This document shows positions 33,418 through 39,448 of a stretch of DNA of 39,448 nucleotides, piece by piece. The first letter of the stretch is position 1. Every line of letters begins with the position of its first letter. The stretch comes from Butyrivibrio sp. GTDB taxonomy: Bacteria; Bacillota_A; Clostridia; Lachnospirales; Lachnospiraceae. The position numbers were made by a program, and so were the translations under genes. Under the pieces are notes generated by a model that did no database searches, was not told the DNA's origin, and saw only the letters and a list, made by a program, of their open reading frames with translations. The stretch covers positions 1-39,448 of the forward strand of contig JAILOW010000181.1 of the NCBI GenBank assembly GCA_024690635.1, written 5' to 3'.

Positions 33418-35502
33418 TTATCCGAGAAGATATTTAAGCTCGTCTTTTTCCTCAGGCGTCAGGTATTCGTTTTCCATGATGCCGGGAAAAGTCCTATTCA
33501 TGTAAGATACAATTGTTTTCACATCATCTTCCGGCATCTTTTCAAAAGTTCCCGCCATGTACGTAAGAATATTTCTAAAAGATTTGATATAGTACGCATA
33601 AGCCAGTTCATGGGATACCAGATTAAAAATACCGAGCTCTTTGTATTTATCCACCGTCATCTCAAGGACCTTGTGAAAATCCATGTAGTAATTTCTGCTC
33701 TTTGGGGATTTCATAATGCCTTCATCGTTTTGATAGTAACAGTACAGTTTTTGCTTCAAATGAATCCAGACACCGGCATAAGCCACAAGCATATAAGTAA
33801 AATATATGTCCTCCATCTTAACGTTTTCAGGGAATCTAAGGTCCTGATGCTCCCTGAAAAACTCAGTGCGATAGAGCTTACCCCAGGCAGGATTAAGTAA
33901 AGCGTTATCAGCAAAGAGCTGTCGTCTTTCCAGATCGTTTTCAACTGCGGTTATCTCGGATACAGATGATTCCTGCTGTTCTAAAACGGGTACATCATTT
34001 TCAAAGACTTCAAAATCGCAGGATACCACATCTGCAGGATAGCACTTCGCCAAAAGATACATTCTCTCCAGCAAGTCTTTTGAAACGCAGTCATCGGAAT
34101 CTATAAAAGTAAAATATTTTTCCGTCACATATTCGATACCAAGATTTCTACAGTATCCCGGGCCTGAATTTGCTTCGCAGTCAACAATGCAGATATTATC
34201 AGGGTATTTTTCCTCGTACTCTTTTAAAATATCCAAAGTGTTGTCAGTTGAGGCATCATTTACCGCTATGATCTTTATCCGGTCAAACCCTATGGTCTGA
34301 GCAAGGATACTGTCCAGACAGCGGGAAATGTATTTTTCAACATTGTAACAGGGAATCACCACGTCAATCCCATCCTTGATGATGTAGTCATCATTTCTGT
34401 CAGCATACTGAACAAGCGTCCTTTTATTTACAGTTGCAAAAAGCTTTACATAAAAATCAAACAGCGCAATTTGCGCTTCATAATCAGCAACGCGCTCTCT
34501 GCAGTATGCAGGATCCGTGGGTTCAAACTGTCCTCTGCTGATCATATCGAGGATCTTGGCAAGTCCTCTGGGGTCATTGTCCTCATAGATAAATCCGTTT
34601 TTGCCGGGCTTAATTATCTCATTTACCCTGCTGGAAACATTGGCTATAACAGGAAGGCCGCAGCTCATGGCTTCTATTGCCACAAGAGGAGATCCCTCAT
34701 ACATGGAGGAAAGCACAAGTCCGTAGCATCCATCCGCATATTTCCAGGGGTCATCTGACCAACCCACAAATTCCACTTTCTTTTCAACTCCAAGTTCTTT
34801 GGCAAGCTTTACAAGCTTCTTTTTTTCATCACCTTCACCAACAAGCCTTAGCTTCCAGTTAGTCTCCGTCACAGCAATTGCGCAGAGAATGATGCCGATA
34901 TTTTTTTCTTCCGAAAGTCTTCCCACAAAAAGAAGAGTTCCGGGCTTATTTTCATTTACCACATGGACTTTTGACAGATCCGCAGGATTGTTGATCCTGT
35001 AAATAAGCCCCTCAGGATCAGCCTTTCTGATGGCTCCCGCAATCTCATTGCTGATGGCAAAATGGATATCGGCATATTTGATAAAATCTCCGTCGCCAAA
35101 GCCTGAAGCTTCATACATATCCAAAGGAGCATGAAGCCAGGAAGCAACTGTTGCCTGCGCTCCGCAGTCATTTAATGAACGTCTTGCCACATAGCTCATC
35201 ATGGGCCATGCTGTTGCAAGGACAAGATTTGGTTTTTCGTTTTCTTTCAGGAAATCAGTATATCCACCGATAAAGTCGTGAAGATCGTGATCCTCTCTGG
35301 AAGGATACACGTAGTGAAACTCCATGCAGTCCTCGGCCCAGTCCATCCCCTCGTATACCATCTGGACCACACGTACTCTAAAGCCCTTGCCGCACAGATA
35401 TCTGCCCACCATATTAATGCAGTTTTCTCCGCCTCCACGGGCAGCAACTGCAACAAGAATATCAATAATAGGGTTGTTGATAGTGTTGATGTTTAGTTTC
35501 AT
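33418..35502 (-). CDS. GT4-GT2 bifunctional glycosyltransferase
   Basis: A 694-residue protein with two catalytic domains. Residues ~13-365 are GT4: VAARGGGENCINMVGRYLC in the first lobe, LLFVGRLSEEKNIGIIL and LRLVGEGDEKKKL, then YEGSPLVAIEAMSCG with the two glutamates at 269 and 277. Residues ~378-600 are GT2: DVVIPCYNVEKYISRCLDSI, VNDASTDNT (414-422) and FTFIDSDDCVSKDLL with the DxD at 468-470. The remaining C-terminus is helical. Such fusions add two sugars in succession. A TTGTTG-17-TATAAT promoter and GGAGA precede the ATG. It heads a two-gene unit with GT-D copy 2. Which sugars are added is not evident. Confidence 0.9.
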   Translation of the reverse strand: MKLNINTINNPIIDILVAVAARGGGENCINMVGRYLCGKGFRVRVVQMVYEGMDWAEDCMEFHYVYPSREDHDLHDFIGGYTDFLKENEKPNLVLATAWPMMSYVARRSLNDCGAQATVASWLHAPLDMYEASGFGDGDFIKYADIHFAISNEIAGAIRKADPEGLIYRINNPADLSKVHVVNENKPGTLLFVGRLSEEKNIGIILCAIAVTETNWKLRLVGEGDEKKKLVKLAKELGVEKKVEFVGWSDDPWKYADGCYGLVLSSMYEGSPLVAIEAMSCGLPVIANVSSRVNEIIKPGKNGFIYEDNDPRGLAKILDMISRGQFEPTDPAYCRERVADYEAQIALFDFYVKLFATVNKRTLVQYADRNDDYIIKDGIDVVIPCYNVEKYISRCLDSILAQTIGFDRIKIIAVNDASTDNTLDILKEYEEKYPDNICIVDCEANSGPGYCRNLGIEYVTEKYFTFIDSDDCVSKDLLERMYLLAKCYPADVVSCDFEVFENDVPVLEQQESSVSEITAVENDLERRQLFADNALLNPAWGKLYRTEFFREHQDLRFPENVKMEDIYFTYMLVAYAGVWIHLKQKLYCYYQNDEGIMKSPKSRNYYMDFHKVLEMTVDKYKELGIFNLVSHELAYAYYIKSFRNILTYMAGTFEKMPEDDVKTIVSYMNRTFPGIMENEYLTPEEKDELKYLLG

Positions 35503-35517
35503 TTTTCTCCATTCACA

Positions 35518-35540
35518 GTTTATAATAATTAATTATAAAC
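35518..35540. repeat. Perfect inverted repeat with opposed -10 boxes
   Basis: Two 9-base arms (GTTTATAAT and its reverse complement ATTATAAAC) flank AATTA. Each arm contains a TATAAT, one for each direction, in the 75-base gap between the divergent genes at 35502 and 35578. It may be simply two head-to-head -10 boxes, or also a binding site for a dimeric regulator. Confidence 0.7.
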
Positions 35541-35560
35541 CAACAAAAGTACTACAACAA
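35532..35560 (-). promoter_or_regulatory. Promoter for the GT4-GT2 operon
   Basis: On the minus strand: TTGTTG (35560-35555), a 17-base spacer and a perfect TATAAT (35537-35532), followed by GGAGA and the ATG at 35502. This is the same box pair and spacing as the promoter at 20939-20967. Confidence 0.6.
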
Positions 35561-35577
35561 TTGTAACGGAGGCCTTT

Positions 35578-36498
35578 ATGCCCAAATTAACGCTGTTAAC
35601 ATACCCGCTGAACGATCTGACATATAAATCCGACGGTCATCCCAGAGTAACAAAAAGCCTTGTGGACGGCCTTCATGAAATAGGATATACGGATTTTAAC
35701 CTTAATCCCGATCACATAGACTGCGACCATGTTCACGCACTTTTTGGTCCTGGTCCCTGCAGAACTCTTGAGTATGCTCTGGATCTTAAGAAAAAGGGAA
35801 TTGTAAAGCATGTTACGGCAGGCCCCAATATCTTTGTTTTTCCCTTTGAATCCAATTATCTGATAAACGATCCGGATTTGGAAATGTATCTTGTTCCCTC
35901 CTATTGGAACAAATGCCTATTTGAAGCCATAGCTCCGGATAGCGCTGACAAACTAAGAATTTGGCCCTGCGGTATCAGCAAGGATCTTCTTGCATTGGAA
36001 AGGAGGCCTCAAAAGAAGGCTATCCTTTACAGAAAGAACAGGTGTAATCTACCCGAATCTTTCTATGATGCTCTTAAAGCCGGCATTGAAGCCGCAGGCT
36101 ACGAATCAATTCTTTTCGAATACGGAAAATACAGGTACGAAGACTATATCAGAACCTTGCAGGAATGCGCCTTCATGGTGGCTGTGACGGATCAGGAAGC
36201 GCAGGGGCTCTTTTTGTCAGAGTCCTGGGCTCTCGATGTGCCGACTCTTTGTTTTGAGCAGGGCACCTATACCTGGAAAAACGTCATGGACGGAGAAGAT
36301 ATCGTTTATGACGGAACCTCTGCCTGCCCCTACCTTACTGCGGACACCGGAGTAAAATTCACCAACATAGATGAATTTCATCAGATGATGAGATATATAG
36401 ATCTGATCATAGAATCCACCTCTCCAAGAGCCTGGATGCGCGATAATATGACAGATGCCATCTGTGCACAGGATTTTTTGAACATACTTCATCTGTAA
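35578..36498 (+). CDS. GT-B-like glycosyltransferase
   Basis: A 306-residue protein; GGAGG lies 5-6 bases before the ATG, and TATAAT at 35521-35526 is a possible -10. The start (MPKLTLLTYPLNDLTYKSDG) and HVHALFGPGP are followed by HVTAGPNIFVFP and YLVPSYWNKCLFEAIAP, where acceptor-side residues would lie. The C-terminal lobe has ILYRKNRCNLPESFYDAL, AFMVAVTDQEAQGLFLSESWALDV and PTLCFEQG, which has the Glu pattern of a GT4-type donor site. It is shorter than most GT-B enzymes, so one lobe may be reduced. I do not recognise a closer family. It begins a plus unit with the small orphan gene and the GT11 gene. Confidence 0.65.
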   Translation: MPKLTLLTYPLNDLTYKSDGHPRVTKSLVDGLHEIGYTDFNLNPDHIDCDHVHALFGPGPCRTLEYALDLKKKGIVKHVTAGPNIFVFPFESNYLINDPDLEMYLVPSYWNKCLFEAIAPDSADKLRIWPCGISKDLLALERRPQKKAILYRKNRCNLPESFYDALKAGIEAAGYESILFEYGKYRYEDYIRTLQECAFMVAVTDQEAQGLFLSESWALDVPTLCFEQGTYTWKNVMDGEDIVYDGTSACPYLTADTGVKFTNIDEFHQMMRYIDLIIESTSPRAWMRDNMTDAICAQDFLNILHL

Positions 36499-36531
36499 CG
36501 CTTTGTAAAAAATTCACGGCAGGTAAAAACC

Positions 36532-36819
36532 ATGGATACTTCATCAAGCAATACTCTGATAATCTCAATAACAAAAAACATGTTGCATGGGCTATGTGCG
36601 GTAAGATCTCTTAATTACGGCATTTGGGATGACAGGCTTTCAAAAGGATATGCGCTAAAAAACCTTATCATCTCCCAAAACGGAACAAATACCGTCTACG
36701 ATTTTTCAAGCGAAAAGGATCCCCGCAGGATCTTTGAAACTCTGAATTACCTTGATATGTATTTTATGCAGGAAAATGATGAAGCACATCTGTCTTTTGC
36801 CCCGGAGGAAACATTATGA
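36532..36819 (+). CDS. Small protein of unknown function coupled to the GT11 gene
   Basis: A 95-residue frame I do not recognise. GGCAGG lies 8 bases before the ATG. Its TGA overlaps the ATG of the fucosyltransferase-like gene (ATGA), the usual sign of coupled translation, and the gap to the gene before is 33 bases. The composition is ordinary (ITKNMLHGLCAVRSLNYGIW, then FSSEKDPRRIFETLNYLDMY) with no cysteine motif, membrane segment or signal peptide. It could be a partner of the GT11 enzyme, or a remnant of a larger gene; the intact start and coupling favour a real gene. Confidence 0.6.
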   Translation: MDTSSSNTLIISITKNMLHGLCAVRSLNYGIWDDRLSKGYALKNLIISQNGTNTVYDFSSEKDPRRIFETLNYLDMYFMQENDEAHLSFAPEETL

Positions 36820-37619
36820 ATTTCGTTGAGATAACAGGCGGTCTTGGAAATCAGATGTTCCAGTATGTCTTTTCCAAATATCTTGAGCAGAAAACCGGCC
36901 AGACATCAGCTCTTTACATAAACTTCTATGACTATGTAAAAGACGATCCGGTGCTTTCCCAGAGAAAATTTGAGCTTGGAAAATTCCATACTCATTTCAT
37001 TTCAATAAACGGTTCCGTCAACTACAGAAAGCTTATCTATGAACCTTCCTACAATGATGCTGACAACGACATTATCCTGGACTTTTACAAAGGTTACTGG
37101 CAGGACAAGAAATATTTTGAAGTGGTTTCAGAAGAAATAAAAAAAGAATTCATCCCAAAAGATGAATTCTTATCAGACTATGTTCATAAAAAAGCTGAAG
37201 AAATAAAAGGTCGTGATTCGATCTCCATTCACGTAAGGCGCACGGATTTTCTGAATGCGCAAAACGCCGATACTTTCTGCTGCCTTTCTCCCGAGTACTA
37301 TGAAAAAGGTCTTAATATCCTATCCGATGAATGCGGATCAGATGCAAAAATCTATGTATTTTCTGATGATCCGGATTATGTAAGAGATAATTTCTCTTTC
37401 ATTAAAAACTACGATCACGAGATCATGGCTGTAGGCGATGCCTATGAAGACATTTATCTCATGAGTCTTTCAAAGCATCACATCATCGCCAATTCCACCT
37501 TCAGCTGGTGGGGAGCTGCATTATCCGCAAACACTGATGGTATGACCATCGCTCCCAAAAACTGGTACAAAAATCAGCCTTCGCCCAACCTGTATCTTAA
37601 AGGCTGGCTTTTGATCTGA
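36816..37619 (+). CDS. Family 11 glycosyltransferase (alpha-1,2-fucosyltransferase-like)
   Basis: A 267-residue protein with the full GT11 signature: GGLGNQMFQY at 8-17, GYWQ at 93-96, the donor-binding HVRRTDF at 139-145, YVFSDDPDYV in the next strand, and NSTFSWWGA at 226-234. GT11 enzymes transfer fucose from GDP-fucose in alpha-1,2 linkage, sometimes a related deoxysugar. GGAGG lies 7 bases before the ATG, and the start overlaps the stop of the small gene ahead. No GDP-fucose synthesis genes are in the window, so the donor must come from elsewhere. The protein is cytoplasmic by sequence. The gene ends 12 bases from the convergent gene, with no terminator. Confidence 0.92.
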   Translation: MNFVEITGGLGNQMFQYVFSKYLEQKTGQTSALYINFYDYVKDDPVLSQRKFELGKFHTHFISINGSVNYRKLIYEPSYNDADNDIILDFYKGYWQDKKYFEVVSEEIKKEFIPKDEFLSDYVHKKAEEIKGRDSISIHVRRTDFLNAQNADTFCCLSPEYYEKGLNILSDECGSDAKIYVFSDDPDYVRDNFSFIKNYDHEIMAVGDAYEDIYLMSLSKHHIIANSTFSWWGAALSANTDGMTIAPKNWYKNQPSPNLYLKGWLLI

Positions 37620-37631
37620 GTATATCGCTTA

Positions 37632-38528
37632 TCAAAGTGTCCACTTGGATAATTTGATGGGATGGATATAGAGACAGTTTTCAGGAAATGCACTCTGAAG
37701 GTCAGTAACATTTCTTCCGCAGCTCTCTTCCAGATACTGTATCTCATCCACAGTCCACAGCGGAAGTGAATACTGGTATTCGGAAGTTTCTTCCGTTCCG
37801 ATCTTTTCTTTATCAACACACAAAACAAATGCTGTGGGAATTGCGATTTCCACAAAAAACTGCATGGCTGCCATAATTCCAAGGACATGTGCTATATCAT
37901 TTAGCCTGTCCTTTTTTATTGCAAAAATATCAGAGTAGCCCCTTGCGAGAGGATAAACCACATCCGGCGAGCCCTGATTACCGTAAGCAAAAGATCTTTT
38001 CTCTTCTTCCGAAACAGGACATCCGTCAAAGAGATCTCCTCTCCACTGTCTGGGAACAGGGCCGAAATAATCATCAAACCTTGAAAAGGCTTCTTCCCTG
38101 CTCATGAGCTCAGTCTGCCAGTTGGTTCCGCTTACCTGAAAATAATTGTGAATATATCTGGTCCAGACCCAGCCGTAAAAACCGGGACTGTTCAGGTTTT
38201 CTATCTTTGTATGATAAACTTCCTTTTCTTCGATCCCCAGTTTCTTTGCTGCATTCCACTCATCAATTGCAGGATCGATAAGCATGTCGTCTGCCACAAA
38301 CAAAAAGAAGTCTGCATCGATTTTGGACAGCCTTTCTCTTGCCTGGGTAACAAATCCATTGAAACAAAAAGAGCTTTCATATACAGGTATGACATCAGGG
38401 TCGCTACCGGTATAGAAAGGCATCAAAAATACAAGTTCTGAAAATTTGTCTCCATATATTTTACGAAGCGCAGGAAGATTCTGTTCAAATCTGTGATTGA
38501 AGATGATAACAAGGGCTGTCTTTGCCAT
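37632..38528 (-). CDS. Unknown protein, possibly GT-A-like
   Basis: A 298-residue protein not assigned to a family. It begins TALVIIFNHRFEQNLPALRKIYG, a pattern like the first strand and helix of GT-A enzymes, and FFLFVADDMLIDP (about 75-86) resembles a strand ending in an acidic metal site. Later segments include WRGDLFDGCPVSEEEKRSF, YGNQGSPDVVYPLARGYSDI and LPLWTVDEIQYLEE. There is no signal peptide or membrane segment. AAGGAGGAG lies directly before the ATG. It sits just downstream of flagellin in the same direction, but the flagellin terminator lies only 17 bases upstream of its start, so it depends on readthrough or on a promoter inside or beyond the flagellin gene. A flagellin-specific glycan enzyme is a guess from position. 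Confidence 0.6.
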   Translation of the reverse strand: MAKTALVIIFNHRFEQNLPALRKIYGDKFSELVFLMPFYTGSDPDVIPVYESSFCFNGFVTQARERLSKIDADFFLFVADDMLIDPAIDEWNAAKKLGIEEKEVYHTKIENLNSPGFYGWVWTRYIHNYFQVSGTNWQTELMSREEAFSRFDDYFGPVPRQWRGDLFDGCPVSEEEKRSFAYGNQGSPDVVYPLARGYSDIFAIKKDRLNDIAHVLGIMAAMQFFVEIAIPTAFVLCVDKEKIGTEETSEYQYSLPLWTVDEIQYLEESCGRNVTDLQSAFPENCLYIHPIKLSKWTL

Positions 38529-38545
38529 TACTCCTCCTTACTTTG

Positions 38546-38577
38546 AAAAAGAGCTCCGGTAACCCGGAGCCCTTTTT
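38546..38577 (-). terminator. Strong intrinsic terminator after flagellin (bidirectional)
   Basis: Stem of seven perfect pairs: GCTCCGG at 38553-38559 and CCGGAGC at 38564-38570 around a 4-base loop. On the minus strand it is followed by TCTTTTT, and on the plus strand by CCTTTTT, so it can end transcription both ways. It is the only clear intrinsic terminator I see in the window. Confidence 0.9.
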
Positions 38578-38619
38578 GGTAGCTGCAATGTCTACATAAG
38601 ACCGCTTTTTAAAAAACGA

Positions 38620-39444
38620 TTAGCCGAGAAGTGAAAGAACACCCTGGTTGGTCTGGTTAGCCTGTGCCAGCATTGACTGACCTGCCTGTGCAAGGATGTT
38701 GTTGTTAGAATACTTAACCATCTCAGCTGCCATATCTGTATCACGGATCTGTGATTCAGCTGCTGTTGTGTTCTCATTGACATTGTCAAGGTTCTTGATT
38801 GTGTGCTCAAGTCTGTTCTGGATAGCACCGAGATCAGCTCTCTGGCTAGAGATAGACTTAATAGCTGTCTTGATAGTGTCAATAGCTGAACGTCCAAGTG
38901 AACCGTTGGTTCCGGTAACCTTAAGGTTAGATACGCCGATTGAAGAAGCGCTCATGTTCTTAATGGAAACCTTGATGTAGTCATTAGCTGACTGATCAGC
39001 ACCAACCTGAAGCTCTTTATCGGTAAATGTTCCGTCAAGAAGCTTTGTGTCGTTGAACTTGGTTGTGGTAGCTGTTCTTGTGATCTCAGAAAGAAGGTTA
39101 TCAACCTCCTGCTGGATGTATGCACGGTCCTGAGACTGAAGTGTATCTGTACCAGCCTTAGTTGCAAGCTCATCCATTCTCTGAAGCATCTCATGTACTT
39201 CTGTCAAAGCACCTTCAGCTGTCTGTACAGCTGAGATACCATCCTGAGCGTTAGCAGAAGCCTGTGTAAGGCCCTTGATCTGACGTCTCATCTTCTCGGA
39301 AATTGCAAGACCTGCTGCATCATCTGCTGCTCTGTTGATCTTGTAACCGGATGAAAGCTTTTCGCTTGACTTTGACTGAATACCAGTCGTGATTGAAAGC
39401 TGCCTCTGTGCGTTCATTGCTGTGATGTTGTGTTGTACTACCAT
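38620..39444 (-). CDS. fliC: Flagellin, short form
   Basis: A complete flagellin of 274 residues. The N-terminal D0/D1 (MVVQHNITAMNAQRQL, SSGYKINRAADDAAGLAISE, GLTQASANAQDGISAVQTAE) and C-terminal D1/D0 (LGAIQNRLEHTIKNL, ESQIRDTDMAAEMV, NQGVLSLLG) are fully conserved. Between them only about 50 residues (roughly 135-185) replace the large D2/D3 domains of long flagellins. That segment is rich in Ser and Thr (NMSASSIGVSN, VTGTNGSLGRS), which are candidate O-glycan sites. It is secreted without a signal peptide by the flagellar type III system. LQRMDEL in D1 keeps the arginine of the TLR5-contact region. The ATG is 4 bases from the window end, so promoter and ribosome site are not visible. A strong terminator follows. 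Confidence 0.96.
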   Translation of the reverse strand: MVVQHNITAMNAQRQLSITTGIQSKSSEKLSSGYKINRAADDAAGLAISEKMRRQIKGLTQASANAQDGISAVQTAEGALTEVHEMLQRMDELATKAGTDTLQSQDRAYIQQEVDNLLSEITRTATTTKFNDTKLLDGTFTDKELQVGADQSANDYIKVSIKNMSASSIGVSNLKVTGTNGSLGRSAIDTIKTAIKSISSQRADLGAIQNRLEHTIKNLDNVNENTTAAESQIRDTDMAAEMVKYSNNNILAQAGQSMLAQANQTNQGVLSLLG

Positions 39445-39448
39445 ATTA

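Noticed and set aside
38578..38619. Sigma-28-type promoter near flagellin
   Set aside because: I looked for TAAA and GCCGATAA-like boxes beside flagellin and in the divergent gaps. The flagellin upstream region is outside the window and no convincing match was seen elsewhere.
1..39448. Mobile elements, CRISPR arrays, tRNA or rRNA genes, long homopolymer phase-variation tracts
   Set aside because: None noticed. There are no transposase or integrase motifs, no regularly spaced direct repeats, no tRNA-like ends, and no run of one base long enough to suggest slippage-driven switching.

Overview
The window reads as one dense surface-glycan island from a flagellated, low-to-moderate GC Gram-positive, most like a Lachnospiraceae relative (Butyrivibrio/Roseburia type). 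The basis is the flagellin at the right edge (N-terminus MVVQHNITAMNAQRQL, C-terminus NQGVLSLLG), strong AGGAGG-type ribosome binding sites, and tightly packed ATGA/GTGA-overlapping genes. The genus call is inference. There are 32 genes, no tRNA, rRNA, CRISPR array or transposase, and no gene-free stretch above 200 bases.

Layout. (1) 1-5376, minus: GT4-type glycosyltransferase, neuA and three CgeB/DUF3880-like glycosyltransferases, the last cut by the window edge. (2) 5485-6645, plus: a fourth CgeB-like enzyme. (3) 6642-18538, minus, a nine-gene run: Maf/DUF115 flagellin glycosyltransferase, GT2-methyltransferase fusion, GT-B enzyme, GT2-SGNH fusion, neuB, hexapeptide acetyltransferase, neuC, SGNH protein, DUF6492 glycosyltransferase. 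(4) 18648-19820, plus: SGNH-type protein. (5) 19822-20859, minus: GT-D enzyme. (6) 20998-23069, plus: degenerate GT-D and DUF4422 protein. (7) 23079-29944, minus: GT8, two CgeB-like enzymes and a 1161-residue multidomain protein. (8) 30118-32357, plus: FAD oxidoreductase and DUF6492 enzyme. (9) 32372-35502, minus: GT4-GT2 fusion and a third GT-D. (10) 35578-37619, plus: GT-B-like enzyme, 95-residue orphan and GT11. (11) 37632-38528, minus: unknown GT-A-like protein. (12) 38620-39444, minus: flagellin, followed by a strong terminator.

How it fits together. NeuC, NeuB and NeuA form a complete route from UDP-GlcNAc through ManNAc and Neu5Ac to CMP-Neu5Ac. NeuB carries the sequence signature of true Neu5Ac synthases rather than of legionaminic or pseudaminic synthases. 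Maf heads the operon that holds neuB and neuC, and flagellin lies in the same island. The simplest reading is therefore a flagellin O-glycan containing sialic acid or a close derivative, extended and decorated by over twenty glycosyltransferases, methyltransferase modules, an acetyltransferase and SGNH proteins. This is inference; another surface glycan is possible for part of the set.

Most striking points: the 1161-residue fusion whose FkbH-like HAD domain has Asn at the nucleophile position; a GT-D paralogue with nearly every active-site motif degraded; five convergent gene pairs that overlap or nearly touch without terminators; and near-symmetric divergent promoters between the modules.
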